From assembly GCF_009193255.1 (NCBI RefSeq), contig NZ_WACG01000001.1:806001-870000 (forward strand): a stretch of DNA of 64,000 nucleotides, written 5' to 3'. The translations under genes and the position numbers were made by a program. Shown one piece after another: positions 8,086 to 17,575 of this stretch (position 1 is its first letter; each line of letters opens with the position of its first letter). The notes beneath the pieces are model-generated. The model had not been told where the DNA came from. It saw nothing but the letters and a program-made list of their open reading frames with translations, and searched no databases. Origin of the DNA: Arthrobacter koreensis. Lineage in GTDB: Bacteria > Actinomycetota > Actinomycetes > Actinomycetales > Micrococcaceae.

Positions 8086-8586
8086 TCAGGTTCCTTCGGT
8101 TGGGGCGCCCGGACGGTCCGAGGCCGGATCGAGCAGGGTAAGGATTTTGGTGCCTACGCGGGTCAGGTCTTCCACGTCCCGGTCATCCAAGGCGTCGAAA
8201 ACCGCTTCCCGGACAGTCTCCACATGCCCGGGGGCGAGTTCAACCAGGGCAGCCATGCCCTCTTCCGTGAGTGCCGCCGTCGTCACCCGTGCGTCCGTGG
8301 GGGACGGGAAGCGGCGCATCCAGCCGCGCGCCTCGAGTTTCTTCACGACGTGTGACAGGCGGGAGAGGGAAGCGTTGGAGCGTGAGGCGAGTTCGCTCAT
8401 GGCCAGCTGCTGCCCCTCGGCCTCCGACGTCATGGCCAGCACGTGGTAGTCAAAAAGGGTGATCCGTGCCCGGCGGAAAAGATCGGCGTCGAGGGTTCCC
8501 GGCAGCCGCGTGGCGACGGCGTAGAGCGCCAGCCAGGCGCTGCGTTCCTCCGGGGTGAGCCACCGGCCGGACTGCTGTTCGGTCAT
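8086..8586 (-). CDS. MarR-family transcriptional regulator
   Basis: A 166-residue winged-helix protein. The recognition region reads MSELASRSNASLSRLSHVVK followed by the wing FPSPTDARVTTAALTEEG, which is typical of MarR. The gene sits immediately upstream of the GlgC-like gene with no spacer between TGA and ATG. Ligand and targets are unknown; self-regulation of this pair is the simple expectation. The family usually binds a short palindrome in its own promoter, but I cannot pick one out in 8587-8634. Confidence 0.88.
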   Translation of the reverse strand: MTEQQSGRWLTPEERSAWLALYAVATRLPGTLDADLFRRARITLFDYHVLAMTSEAEGQQLAMSELASRSNASLSRLSHVVKKLEARGWMRRFPSPTDARVTTAALTEEGMAALVELAPGHVETVREAVFDALDDRDVEDLTRVGTKILTLLDPASDRPGAPTEGT

Positions 8587-8634
8587 GGGGCCAATTCTCT
8601 CACGTCACTTGAGCCTTCAAGCCTTAAGTCAGGA

Positions 8635-8678
8635 CCTGGCCGGCACCCTTCTCCATTCGGACAGGGGTGCCGGCCAGG
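8635..8678 (-). terminator. Hairpin downstream of the MHS transporter gene
   Basis: Fourteen-base perfect arms at 8635-8648 and 8665-8678 (CTGGCCGGCACCC core). The hairpin lies 20 bases past the stop of the transporter gene and 48 bases before the MarR start on the same strand. No T-run follows. Confidence 0.65.
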
Positions 8679-8698
8679 CATCCGGCTCTGCGCAGGAG

Positions 8699-10285
8699 CT
8701 AGCGAACCGCTTCCCGGCCCCCGGGCGCGGATGGTCCGCCTGCCTCGTCCGCTGAGTCGAACGGGAGCGAATCCAGGTCAAGCAGCGGGTTCTCGTCCTG
8801 CGTCGCAACCAGCTCGCGGGCCTCCTCTTCGGTGGCAACGCTCGGCATGGACCCGGGCATCGGGCGGCGCGCCGATTCCTTCATGATGCCGATGGCGACG
8901 GCTCCAATGGCCGAGGTTGCCATCAGGTAGTAGGCGGGCATCATGTCATCGCCGGTAAGGGTGATCAGGCCCTGCATGATCAGCGGAGCGGTACCGCCAA
9001 AGATCGCCACCGCGAAGTTGTAGGCAATGCCCATCGCTCCGTAGCGGCTGGCGGTGGGGAAGAGTGCCGGCAGAGCCGAGGCCAGGTTGGCAACGTAGAA
9101 CGTCACCGGAATGGCGAGCAGGCCCAGTCCGAGCAGGGTGGTCCAGATGGGGCCCTGGTCAATGAGGACGAAGGCCGGGACGGCCAGCACGATGGTGCTT
9201 CCGGCGCCCATCCACAGCACCGGGCGCCGGCCGATCCGGTCCGAAAGGCGTCCGGTCAGCGGAATGCACAGGGCCATGGCTACCAGCACCGGGATGGTCA
9301 GCAGGGTGCCGTGGAGCGGATCGTAGCCCTTCGAATCGGTGAGGTAGGAAGGCATGTAGGACGTCAGGGCGTACCCGACGGTGTTCGCTGCGGCCACGAG
9401 GACCATGGCCAGCACGATCGGGCGCCAGTAGGTGCGGAAGATCCCAAAGGTTCCCTGCGCAACTGAATCCTTGTCCAGGTCCTTGCTGGCGGCGGAAGCG
9501 GCCTGCTCCTCCTGGGCGTCCAAGGTGGCCTGGAAAGCGGGGGATTCTTCGATCTTCAGGCGGAAGTAGATGGCAATGGCGCCAAGCGGTCCGGCGATCA
9601 GGAACGGGATCCGCCAGCCCCAGTCCAGCATGGTTTCTTCGCTGAGGGTCAGCTGCAGCGTTGAGACTGTCAGCGCGCCGAGGGCGAAGCCCATGTAGCT
9701 GCCGAGGTCCAGGATGCTGGCCAGGAAGCCGCGGCGCTTGTCCGGAGCGTATTCCGAGACGAACGTGGTGGCGCCTGCGTATTCACCACCGGTGCTGAAG
9801 CCCTGCAGGAGCTTCATGAGGACCAGCAGCACGGGTGCGGCCATGCCAATCTGGGCATAACCCGGCAGCAGGCCAATGACGAACGTGGACGCCGCCATCA
9901 TGATCAGCGTGGCGGCCAGCGTCTTCTGCCGGCCAATCCGGTCTCCGATGCGCCCGAAGACGACGCCGCCCAGCGGGCGGGCAACGAAGGTCGCCGCGAA
10001 CACGCCCAGGCTGAAGAGCAGCTGGGCGGCGGGGTCCGCGTCGGAAAGGAAGACGGCGCCCATGGTGACGGCCAGGTAGCCGTACACGCCGATGTCGAAC
10101 CATTCCATGGTGTTGCCGACGACGGTGCCTCCGACGGCTTTCTTCATCATCGAATGATCAACTACGTTGACGTCTTCTACCTCGAGCCGGCGGCGGCGAA
10201 GCGGGTTGCGCTTCGGTTTGCGGGCCGCAGCGCCCGGGAGTGAACCGGGCGGAGCGGTGCTCGAATCAGGTGCTTCCTGCTGCAT
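8699..10285 (-). CDS. MFS transporter, metabolite:H+ symporter type (ProP-like)
   Basis: A 528-residue, 12-helix major facilitator. It carries the MHS-family landmarks GNTMEWFDIGVYGYLA, RPLGGVVFGRIGDRIGRQK (loop 2-3), GFSTGGEYAGATTF and the motif GRLSDRIGRRP in the second half. ProP and close relatives carry proline, betaine or other small organic solutes with protons. The charged N-terminus (about 50 residues) and C-terminal tail are longer than usual. I take the ATG at 10285 because AAAAGG precedes it; an ATG at 10309 lacks a Shine-Dalgarno. Terminator-like hairpins isolate it from the MarR gene. Confidence 0.87.
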   Translation of the reverse strand: MQQEAPDSSTAPPGSLPGAAARKPKRNPLRRRRLEVEDVNVVDHSMMKKAVGGTVVGNTMEWFDIGVYGYLAVTMGAVFLSDADPAAQLLFSLGVFAATFVARPLGGVVFGRIGDRIGRQKTLAATLIMMAASTFVIGLLPGYAQIGMAAPVLLVLMKLLQGFSTGGEYAGATTFVSEYAPDKRRGFLASILDLGSYMGFALGALTVSTLQLTLSEETMLDWGWRIPFLIAGPLGAIAIYFRLKIEESPAFQATLDAQEEQAASAASKDLDKDSVAQGTFGIFRTYWRPIVLAMVLVAAANTVGYALTSYMPSYLTDSKGYDPLHGTLLTIPVLVAMALCIPLTGRLSDRIGRRPVLWMGAGSTIVLAVPAFVLIDQGPIWTTLLGLGLLAIPVTFYVANLASALPALFPTASRYGAMGIAYNFAVAIFGGTAPLIMQGLITLTGDDMMPAYYLMATSAIGAVAIGIMKESARRPMPGSMPSVATEEEARELVATQDENPLLDLDSLPFDSADEAGGPSAPGGREAVR

Positions 10286-10526
10286 TTGGGCCTTTTCTCT
10301 AGAGGTCATCTGCTGAGGGGTGGTGCATCCCTGCGCGCCGGCAGCGGGCCGGCAGACCCATAAGTCTAGAAAAACGGGCGGCTATTCCCGAATCGTAAGG
10401 GTGCTTATCCAGGTTCGGGCGCGCGGCAGCGCCCGCAGTGGCCAACAACTACGCGGCAATCCACGAGTATTGTGAAGTGAGTCACACACATAGTTTCGCG
10501 GGGCCTTTTCCGGCCCTGGACCCGGC

Positions 10527-11300
10527 TCAGCCCTGTGGAGCGAGCTGCACCAGCCCCGGGAATTTGGCGGTGAGATTATCTCCCGAGGAAACTCCGCGGA
10601 GGCGCCGGCTGACCCACGGACCGAGGTACTCACGGGCCCAGCGAGCGTCGTGCTTCAGGCGCTGGATCCGGTCGCGGGCCGGCAGGGTATCCAGCTCGGG
10701 AACATCCAGTGCGTCGGTGGCACGCAGCACCTCAAGAACCTTCTTCGCCGTCTGGATGTGGCCTGCCGGGGACATGTGAAGGCGGTCCACGTCCCAGTAC
10801 CTCTCGTCCTGCAGGACCTTCAGGCGCCAGTAGTCCACCAGGATTGCTCCGCGTGCGTCCACGGCTTCGCGCACCAGCTCGTTGTACAGTGCGGTGCGTC
10901 CCCGCGTCCGGCCGAAAATGGGCGACTGGCCCGAGTCGAAACCCGTGAAGACCAGCACGGCCGCTCCGGAGGCCTGCAGGCGGCCGATCGCGGAATCGTA
11001 GGCCTGGACAATGGCATCGATGTCCACCTTGGGACGCAGGATGTCATTGCCGCCGGCATAGATGCTCACCAGCGTGGGTTCCAGTGCCAGTGCCGGTTCA
11101 ATTTGCTCGTCGATGACCTGGCGCAGCTTCTTTCCGCGGATGGCCAGGTTGGCATAGCCCCAGGAGGGGTCGGCCAGGGTGAGCTGCTCCGCTACCCGGT
11201 CCGCCCAGCCGCGGACGCCGTTGGGGCGGGAGGAATCCCAGTCCCCCACACCTTCGGTAAAGGAATCTCCAAGGGCCACGTATCGCTGCGAGAAAGTCAC
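10527..11300 (-). CDS. SGNH/GDSL-family hydrolase
   Basis: A 257-residue esterase/lipase-type enzyme with all four SGNH blocks: YVALGDSFTEG with the nucleophilic Ser near the N-terminus, a Gly in LAIRGKK, YAGGNDIL, and DRLHMSPAGH holding the Asp/His pair. No signal peptide is present, so it is probably cytoplasmic. Substrate is unknown. GTG codons lie at 11306 and 11300; I prefer 11300 because an AGG sits 7 bases upstream, while it would be only 2 bases from the other. It is divergent from the lipid kinase gene. Confidence 0.87.
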   Translation of the reverse strand: MTFSQRYVALGDSFTEGVGDWDSSRPNGVRGWADRVAEQLTLADPSWGYANLAIRGKKLRQVIDEQIEPALALEPTLVSIYAGGNDILRPKVDIDAIVQAYDSAIGRLQASGAAVLVFTGFDSGQSPIFGRTRGRTALYNELVREAVDARGAILVDYWRLKVLQDERYWDVDRLHMSPAGHIQTAKKVLEVLRATDALDVPELDTLPARDRIQRLKHDARWAREYLGPWVSRRLRGVSSGDNLTAKFPGLVQLAPQG

Positions 11301-11389
11301 CCCCACAGCCTACAAGCCGTTCTTCACGCCGGTGGCCCGGCAGCAGTCTAGACTCAGAGCCGGAACACTCCCATCTATCGAAGGGCATC

Positions 11390-12382
11390 ATGTCCAGCCA
11401 GTCCCAGACGCAGGGCGCGGCAGAATCCGCTGCGCACTCCCCCGGTCGGCGCGCCGCCGTCGTTATCAACCCCACCAAGAAGACAGACGTGGACATCCGC
11501 GCACTGGTGGAGCAGGTCTGCGCCGGTGAAGGGTGGGCTGCGCCGCTGTGGCTGGAAACTGAGGCGGATGACCCCGGCCACGGCATGGCGAAGCAGGCGC
11601 TGGAAGAAGGTGCCGACGTCGTCATCGCCGCGGGGGGCGACGGCACCGTACGCTGCGTCGCCGCTGAGCTGGCCGACACGGACACTCCCCTGGGACTGCT
11701 GCCGCTCGGGACCGGCAACCTGCTGGCCCGGAACCTGGACGTGCCGGTTGATGACCCGGAGGGTGCCATCCGCACGGCTCTGGCAGGGACCGAACGGCGC
11801 ATTGACGTGGTCCACGTCAAGGTGGACGAGGCCGTGGACAGCGAAATCTTCCTGGTCATGGCCGGGCTCGGCTACGACGCCGTGATGATGGGGGACACCA
11901 ATACTGCGCTCAAGGACCGCGTGGGATGGCTGGCCTACGTGGATGCCGGTATCCGCAACCTCCCCGGCAAGCCGGTGAAGACCATGATCTCGATTGACGG
12001 CGGCAAACCGTTCTCCCGGCGGCTCCGCAGCGTCATGGGCGGCAATTGCGGCAAGATCGTCGGCGGCCTGGAAGTCTTCCCCGGTGCCAAGATCGATGAC
12101 GGCCTCCTGGACATCATGACCATGGCGCCGAAGGGCCGGCTCGGCTGGCTCTCCGTGGTGGCCGGGCTGCTGCGCCGCGGCAAGGGCCGGGGTACGGCCG
12201 TTGAGTACTTCCAGTGCCGCAGCGCCGATATCTGGGCGGACTCCCCGCAGGACTTCGAGATGGACGGAGACCACCTGGGCAGCGCAACGCGCCTGTCGCT
12301 GCGGGTTGATCCGAGCGCCCTGCGGATCCGCATGCCCCACGGAAAGAAAGACCCGGCGATCCTCACCAATCCGGAGCCCTAA
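11390..12382 (+). CDS. Diacylglycerol/lipid kinase family protein (YegS/DgkB-like)
   Basis: A 330-residue protein with the diacylglycerol kinase catalytic domain: AAVVINPTKK at the start, the nucleotide loop VIAAGGDGTVRCVA, and the GLLPLGTGNLLARNL block. The second beta-sandwich domain follows (VFPGAKIDDGLLDIM). It is expected to phosphorylate diacylglycerol or a related lipid at the membrane using ATP. The ATG at 11390 has an AAGGGC Shine-Dalgarno 4 bases upstream. A strong hairpin follows the stop. Confidence 0.88.
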   Translation: MSSQSQTQGAAESAAHSPGRRAAVVINPTKKTDVDIRALVEQVCAGEGWAAPLWLETEADDPGHGMAKQALEEGADVVIAAGGDGTVRCVAAELADTDTPLGLLPLGTGNLLARNLDVPVDDPEGAIRTALAGTERRIDVVHVKVDEAVDSEIFLVMAGLGYDAVMMGDTNTALKDRVGWLAYVDAGIRNLPGKPVKTMISIDGGKPFSRRLRSVMGGNCGKIVGGLEVFPGAKIDDGLLDIMTMAPKGRLGWLSVVAGLLRRGKGRGTAVEYFQCRSADIWADSPQDFEMDGDHLGSATRLSLRVDPSALRIRMPHGKKDPAILTNPEP

Positions 12383-12402
12383 GCTCCCGAAGACATAAGA
12401 AG

Positions 12403-12432
12403 GACAGCCCCCGGCTCATGCCGGGGGCTGTC
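12403..12432. terminator. Bidirectional terminator between lipid kinase and M23 peptidase
   Basis: Perfect 12-base arms at 12403-12414 and 12421-12432 with a 6-base loop, between two convergent stop codons (12382 and 12442). It can serve both genes. Confidence 0.8.
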
Positions 12433-12441
12433 TGTTGTGAC

Positions 12442-13260
12442 CTAGAGCCAGGTCATGGGATCGATGTATTCACCGTTGATGAGCACTTCGAAGTGCAGGT
12501 GGGGACCGGTGGAGTTTCCGGTGCTGCCAACTCCGCCGACTGCCTGGCCTTCCCCGACGGGCTGTCCGGGTTCAACCCGGATGTCGTTGAGATGGTTGTA
12601 GGTGGTCTGGGTTCCGTTCCCGTGGTCCACCACCACCCTGAGCCCACCGCCGCCGGTGGTGTGCCAGCCGGCTTCCGTGACCGTGCCTGCTCGGGCTGAG
12701 CGGACCTCGGTGCCCGTGACTCCGCGGAAATCGGTGCCGGTGTGCCACTCCTGGCCGGATCCGGTCATCGGGTTGATCCGCCACCCGAACGGTGAGGTGA
12801 TCACCATTCCGTCCACCGGAACGGAAGGCTTGGCCGGTGGCTCTTCGGCAACGGGGGCGGTAGTGCCGGCGCCATCCTGGACCGGGGCGGTTGAGCCGGC
12901 GCCGTCCTCGACGGGAGCCTCTGCGGGCGGTTCCTCGTCAAGCTGACGGATGTTGACCAGCTGCCGTTCGGAAACCGTTTCGGGTGCTTCAAGGGTTGCG
13001 GCTTCGGCCACGCCGAAGACCATCCCGCTGAGCAGCAGGGAAGCGCCGGTTCCAAGCGCTGCCGTCTTGCGTGCGGGTGTGCTGTATGTCCGGGCACGCC
13101 GCAGGGCCTGCTGCAGCCCGGCGGAATCGAAAAGATGCTGACGGTCGCCTTCCGGCCCGGCATGCCGGCCGGGGGTACGGTACCGGGACGCGGTTTCGGT
13201 GATATACCGTCGGAAAGCGTCAGCCAGGTTCCGGGCGGTCTCGTTCAGTTTGGGGGTCAC
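12442..13260 (-). CDS. M23-family (LytM-type) peptidoglycan endopeptidase
   Basis: A 272-residue protein. A basic cytoplasmic N-terminus is followed by one hydrophobic segment (AALGTGASLLLSGMVFGVAE), a Pro/Glu linker with two near-identical copies of APVEDGAGSTAP/APVQDGAGTTAP, and a C-terminal M23 domain. Zinc and catalytic residues are visible in HTGTDF and PHLHFEV. It should cut peptide cross-bridges of the cell wall. The start is GTG at 13260 with AGTGGAG 5 bases upstream, which is better than a TTG at 13284. It converges on the lipid kinase gene. Confidence 0.88.
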   Translation of the reverse strand: MTPKLNETARNLADAFRRYITETASRYRTPGRHAGPEGDRQHLFDSAGLQQALRRARTYSTPARKTAALGTGASLLLSGMVFGVAEAATLEAPETVSERQLVNIRQLDEEPPAEAPVEDGAGSTAPVQDGAGTTAPVAEEPPAKPSVPVDGMVITSPFGWRINPMTGSGQEWHTGTDFRGVTGTEVRSARAGTVTEAGWHTTGGGGLRVVVDHGNGTQTTYNHLNDIRVEPGQPVGEGQAVGGVGSTGNSTGPHLHFEVLINGEYIDPMTWL

Positions 13261-13471
13261 GCATACTCCACTGTGGATAGACAACAGTTCTGTCGGTACT
13301 GCGGTGCCTCTTGAGGGCGTGCGAGAGCCACGGAAAAGTGGAAGTGATTTCCTCCAGCTTAACGAAGCCCGTCTTGACAGTGGAGCTTTTGTGTCTAAAC
13401 AAACAGGGGCGCGTGGCGGGGCCTACTGCCCGGCCGGCAGCGCCAATTCACACCAGGCGGGAAGCGGAAAT

Positions 13472-14545
13472 TTAGGAAGCTTCGGCCCGTCCCTGCCGCC
13501 AGTAGCCCATGAAGGCCACCTGCTTGCGGTCGATTCCGGCTTCCCGGACCAGGTAGCGGCGCAGCCCCCGGACTACCGCCGCTTCGCCCGCAATCCAGGC
13601 ATAGAACGGCAGCGCGCCGGCAGGCGTATTGGGGCTGGGAGAACCCTTGACGACGTCGGGGTCGAGCCGGGCGGGCGTTTCCCAGAGTATAACTGAATCG
13701 ATGTCCACGTCTTCCAGTTCCGGCCGGCGGGCCGGAACAGGAGCAGCCGTTTCCGCGCGTTCAACCGTGGCGTACCCCGGAACCGCGACGGCATCCCGTA
13801 CCGCGGCTTCCAGCGCTTCGCCGTGAGGCCGGCCGTTGCGGGGGAGCCAGCTGATGCTCACCTTGGATGCCGTGGTGAGCTGCTGGACGTCTGCGGCGTC
13901 GGGAACTTCCAGCAGCGCGTGTCCGGTGAAGTCCTCCGGAAGGTTTTCGAGGATGGAGGCGATCGCCGGCACCGCGGTCTCGTCACCGGCCAGCAGCACG
14001 TGCTGGGCCAGTCCGGGACGCCATTCAATGCCACCGTAGGACTCCGCGGTGACGCAGTGCACTGCGTTGGGGCCGATGACCGTCACACGGTCCCCGGGCT
14101 TTGCCGCGGCCGCCCAGGTGGAAGCCGGGCCGCCTTCGCCGTCGGCATCGAAGTGCAGGACGAAGTCGACGTCGATCTCCGGCTCGGGCGCGGAGCAGCG
14201 GGAGGCCCGGACGGTGTACGTGCGCATCGAGCCGCGGGCCTGCGCATCCATGGCGAGCCAGTTCCGGTACCACCCGGCGTCGTCGCAGTCGATGGGAGGC
14301 AGCGGCGCCCGGGTGCCGTCAGCGGCCTGCGGCGGAATGACCAGCTTGATCCGGAGGTCGTCCGTGCAGCCCTGCACCCCGAATTCGCGCAGGCATTCCC
14401 CGCCGAAGGTGATGCGCTGGAAGTTGGCGCTGAGCCGCAAGACGTTACGGACCTCGACGTCGAAGGCCAGTACGGCAGCATTCGCGCCCTGGCGCCGTGC
14501 CGGGGCAGCAGCCGCTGCCGTCGAGGTGGTGCGGATAGCGGTCAT
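13472..14545 (-). CDS. Siderophore-interacting protein (FAD-dependent ferric-siderophore reductase)
   Basis: A 357-residue SIP/ViuB-like protein. The FAD domain is shown by GSMRTYTVRASR, followed by HFDADGEGGPASTWA. The NAD(P)-binding half has LLAGDETAVPAIASIL, FYAWIAGEAAVVRGLRRYL and the C-terminal GYWRQGRAE that marks the family. It releases iron from imported ferric siderophores in the cytoplasm. It is the last gene of the uptake operon and overlaps the ATPase stop by 4 bases (ATGA). An insertion of about 60 residues around 270-310 (PELEDVDIDSV) is longer than in ViuB. Confidence 0.92.
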   Translation of the reverse strand: MTAIRTTSTAAAAAPARRQGANAAVLAFDVEVRNVLRLSANFQRITFGGECLREFGVQGCTDDLRIKLVIPPQAADGTRAPLPPIDCDDAGWYRNWLAMDAQARGSMRTYTVRASRCSAPEPEIDVDFVLHFDADGEGGPASTWAAAAKPGDRVTVIGPNAVHCVTAESYGGIEWRPGLAQHVLLAGDETAVPAIASILENLPEDFTGHALLEVPDAADVQQLTTASKVSISWLPRNGRPHGEALEAAVRDAVAVPGYATVERAETAAPVPARRPELEDVDIDSVILWETPARLDPDVVKGSPSPNTPAGALPFYAWIAGEAAVVRGLRRYLVREAGIDRKQVAFMGYWRQGRAEAS

Positions 14546-15429
14546 GAAGCTGCCTCCATTGGGTTGTGGTGCTCATGGCGGGAATCGTGCGGGTTGGGCA
14601 GGTAGCCCACGGCGGGGTTCTTCGCGGCCGGAGCCGGGCGGGAATGGTGGCGTCCCACCGGGACCACCATGGGCGTTCCGGATACCGGATCGGGGATGAC
14701 GGCGGCTTCCAGGCCGAATACGTCCTGGACCAGTTCCTCGGTCACGACGTCGGCCGGAGCACCCTGGGCGGCGATGCAGCCGCCCTTCATGGCAATGAGG
14801 TGGTCTGCGTAGCGGGCCGCCAGGTTCAGGTCATGCAGGACTATCACCACGGTGGTGCCCGCGCGCCGGTTCAGGTCAGTAACCAGGTCCAGGACTTCCA
14901 CCTGGTGGGTGACGTCCAGGAAGGTGGTGGGTTCGTCCAGGAGCAGGATGTCCGTCTGCTGGGCCAGTGCCATGGCGATCCAGACCCGCTGGCGCTGGCC
15001 GCCGGAGAGCTCGTCGATGTCCCGTCCAGCGAGCTCCAGCGTGCCGGTCGCTTCGAGGGCAGCGGCGACTGCGGCGTCGTCATCCGCGTTCCACTGGCGG
15101 AACCAGCCCTGGTGCGGGTAGCGGCCACGGCCCACGAGGTCCGCGACGGTGATGCCATCCGGCGCGTTCGGCGTCTGGGGCAGCAGGCCGAGGGTGCGGG
15201 CTACTTCGCGGCTGGGCATTGAATTGATGTTCCGGCCGTTCAGTTCCACCACGCCGGAGGCAGGCTTCAGCAGGCGCGCCAGGCCACGCAGGAGAGTGGA
15301 CTTCCCGCAGGCGTTGGCACCGACGATCACGGTGATCTTCCCGGCGGGCAGCTCAACGGTAAGGCCGTCTACCACCGTCCGGTCTGCGTAGGAGAGCACC
15401 AGGTCCCGTGCCTCGAGCTTGTTCTGCAT
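14542..15429 (-). CDS. Iron-siderophore ABC transporter ATP-binding protein (FepC/FecE-like)
   Basis: A 295-residue ABC ATPase with Walker A GANACGKST (37-45), signature LSGGQRQRV, and Walker B ILLLDEPTTFLD with the following H-loop VLHDLNLAARY. Strong similarity of layout to FepC/FecE and position between FecCD permeases and a SIP identify ferric-siderophore import. AGGAGGC precedes the ATG at 15429, 3 bases after the upstream permease stop. The C-terminus has about 35 His/Pro/Asn-rich residues beyond the usual end of the domain (for example HDSRHEHHNP). Confidence 0.93.
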   Translation of the reverse strand: MQNKLEARDLVLSYADRTVVDGLTVELPAGKITVIVGANACGKSTLLRGLARLLKPASGVVELNGRNINSMPSREVARTLGLLPQTPNAPDGITVADLVGRGRYPHQGWFRQWNADDDAAVAAALEATGTLELAGRDIDELSGGQRQRVWIAMALAQQTDILLLDEPTTFLDVTHQVEVLDLVTDLNRRAGTTVVIVLHDLNLAARYADHLIAMKGGCIAAQGAPADVVTEELVQDVFGLEAAVIPDPVSGTPMVVPVGRHHSRPAPAAKNPAVGYLPNPHDSRHEHHNPMEAAS

Positions 15430-15432
15430 GCT

Positions 15433-16488
15433 TTAGCCTCCTCGGCCTACGCGGTTGGAGCTGACGAGCAGCCACAGCAGGAACGGCGCGCCCAAGGCGC
15501 CCGTCACAACGCCGACGGGCAGGGCACCCGGAAGCAGGTTGCCGGCCACGAAGTCGGCGGCCAGCAGGATGAGGGCACCGGTGAGGGCGGCCGCAGCCAG
15601 CGAGGCACGCCCGCCAATCAGCTGGCGGGAAATCGGGCCGGCCAGGAACGCCACAAAGGCCACGGGCCCCGCCGCTGCGGTCGCCACGGCAGCGAGTGCG
15701 ACGCCGGTGAACAGCAGGCCGGCGCGGGTTCCTTCCACGGGCAGGCCCAGTCCGGCAGCGAAATCGTCCCCCAGTTCCAGCACGCGCAGGCGCCGGCCCA
15801 GCAGGACGGCGGCGGGGATCAGCACCACCAGTGCGGCGGCAACGATGCCGGCACGCTCCCAGGACGCGGAGTTGAGGGACCCGGTCAGCCACACGAGCGA
15901 CTCGGCTGCCGTGCGGACATCCGTGCGGGTGAGCAGGAAGTTCACCACGGCCTGGAGCACGGCCGCGAAGCCGATACCCATGAGGACAAGGCGTGCACCG
16001 GACGCCCCGCCGCGCCGGCTGAGCAGGTGCAGGGACACGGCGATCACGCAGGCCCCGGCGAGGGCAGCGAGGGAGACTCCGGCGCCGGTGGCACCAAAGA
16101 CGACCATGGCCGTGACGGCCGCGGCGCTCGCTCCGTAGCTGATGCCGATGATGTCCGGGCTGGCCAGCGGGTTGCGGAGCATGGTCTGGAAAAGGTGTCC
16201 GGAGATTCCGAAGGCCGCGCCAATGAGGACGGCGGTCACGGCACGCGGCAGCTTGCTCTCCATAACGATGAACGAGGCGCCGGGGATCCTCTCCCCCGCC
16301 AGGATGCGCACAAAGTCAGGGATGGTCACGGTGTAGCTGCCGAGCAGCACGCCGGCGAAGAAGAGCACCACCACTGCGGCTGCAAGCGCAGCAAGTACCG
16401 CACGGCGGCGCCGCCCGCTGCGCCGGCGGACGTCCCGTACGGCTGCGGCGGCAGGCCGGTTCTCCTGCATCAGGGGTGCGGCGCTCAC
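15433..16488 (-). CDS. Iron-siderophore ABC transporter permease 2 (FecCD family)
   Basis: A 351-residue polytopic permease with the FecCD signatures LPRAVTAVLIGAAFGISGHL, RNPLASPDIIGISYGAS and GPVAFVAFLAGPISRQL. The frame stays open upstream into the previous gene, but the GTG at 16488 overlaps that gene's TGA (GTGA), which fits coupling; an ATG at 16470 is the alternative. With its paralogue it forms the membrane channel of the uptake system. Confidence 0.91.
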   Translation of the reverse strand: MSAAPLMQENRPAAAAVRDVRRRSGRRRRAVLAALAAAVVVLFFAGVLLGSYTVTIPDFVRILAGERIPGASFIVMESKLPRAVTAVLIGAAFGISGHLFQTMLRNPLASPDIIGISYGASAAAVTAMVVFGATGAGVSLAALAGACVIAVSLHLLSRRGGASGARLVLMGIGFAAVLQAVVNFLLTRTDVRTAAESLVWLTGSLNSASWERAGIVAAALVVLIPAAVLLGRRLRVLELGDDFAAGLGLPVEGTRAGLLFTGVALAAVATAAAGPVAFVAFLAGPISRQLIGGRASLAAAALTGALILLAADFVAGNLLPGALPVGVVTGALGAPFLLWLLVSSNRVGRGG

Positions 16489-17543
16489 AGCTCGGCCAGC
16501 TTCCGCCGGCGGATGATCGCAATAAAGACGGGTGCGCCGATGACGGCGGTCATGATGCCAACCGGCACTTCGCCAGGGGGCAGGATGAGACGGCCGACGA
16601 CGTCCGCCACCAGCAGCAGTACGGGCGCCAGCACCGCCGAGAGCACCAGGATCCACCGGTAGTCCGGCCCGGCCAGGCCGCGTACCAGGTGCGGAATGAC
16701 CAGGCCGAGGAACGCGATGGGGCCGGCCGCCGCGGTTGCGGCACCGCAGAGCAGCACGACGCCAACTGCCATGACGCCGCGGGAAAGGGCGACGTTCTGG
16801 CCCAGGCCGCGCGCGACGTCGTCGCCCAGGCTCAGGCCGTTCAGCGCACGACCGGAGGCAAGCAGGATGGCTGCGCCCACGGCGAGGAACGGGATCAGCG
16901 GAAGCAGGACGTCCCAGCCGCGGCCGGAGACCGTGCCCACCTGCCAGAAGCGGAAGGTGTTCAGAGTCTGCTGGCTGGAGACCAGCACGGCGGAGAGCAG
17001 GCTGGTTAGTCCGGCGGTGAGGGCCGCGCCGGCCAGTGCCAGCTTCACCGGGGTGGCCCCTTCCCTGCCCAGGGACGCGACGGCGTAAACCACCAGTGCG
17101 GCGAGGGCTGTGCCTGCGAGGGCGAACCACACATAGCCGGTAAAGGACGTAACGCCGAAAACGTAGATTGCGGTGACGACCGCGAAGGCCGCGCCCGCGT
17201 TAAGGCCCATGATTCCGGGGTCTGCGAGGGGGTTGCGGGTCATGCCCTGCAGCGCGGTTCCGGCAAGTCCGAGCGCGGCGCCGATGAGCAGCGCGGAGAC
17301 GGTGCGCGGAAGCCGGCTCAGCACGACGGCGTGGTCACCGTTGGCGGGATCGGCGTTGACGAGGGCCTGCCAGACGGTGTCTAGGGAGAGCGGCCTGGCA
17401 CCGAGCGCAACGGAGGCGAATGCGGCCACGGCCAGGATGCCGAGGGAGACTGCCAGAAGGAGCACCGGGGGCACCCGGCGGCCATTCTGCTGTGCGGGCC
17501 GGGAACCGGAGACGGGGGTGCTGAGCACGGCCGGTGAGGACAC
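16485..17543 (-). CDS. Iron-siderophore ABC transporter permease 1 (FecCD family)
   Basis: A 352-residue FecCD permease, first gene of the four-gene uptake operon. Landmarks are LPRTVSALLIGAALGLAGTA, RNPLADPGIMGLNAGA and GPIAFLGLVIPHLVRGLAGP. The start is GTG at 17543 with a strong AGGAGGTG Shine-Dalgarno. An iron box lies 33 bases upstream, so the operon should be repressed by a DtxR/IdeR regulator when iron is plentiful. The binding protein is not in this operon; the likely partner is at 23927-24973. Confidence 0.92.
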   Translation of the reverse strand: MSSPAVLSTPVSGSRPAQQNGRRVPPVLLLAVSLGILAVAAFASVALGARPLSLDTVWQALVNADPANGDHAVVLSRLPRTVSALLIGAALGLAGTALQGMTRNPLADPGIMGLNAGAAFAVVTAIYVFGVTSFTGYVWFALAGTALAALVVYAVASLGREGATPVKLALAGAALTAGLTSLLSAVLVSSQQTLNTFRFWQVGTVSGRGWDVLLPLIPFLAVGAAILLASGRALNGLSLGDDVARGLGQNVALSRGVMAVGVVLLCGAATAAAGPIAFLGLVIPHLVRGLAGPDYRWILVLSAVLAPVLLLVADVVGRLILPPGEVPVGIMTAVIGAPVFIAIIRRRKLAEL

Positions 17544-17575
17544 GGCGGCACCTCCTGAAGCCAGCGGTATAGGAC

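Noticed and set aside
15433-17130. A single 565-residue fusion permease
   Set aside because: The first 214 codons overlap permease 1 in another frame and are not membrane-like; the real second permease starts at GTG 16488 with a GTGA overlap.
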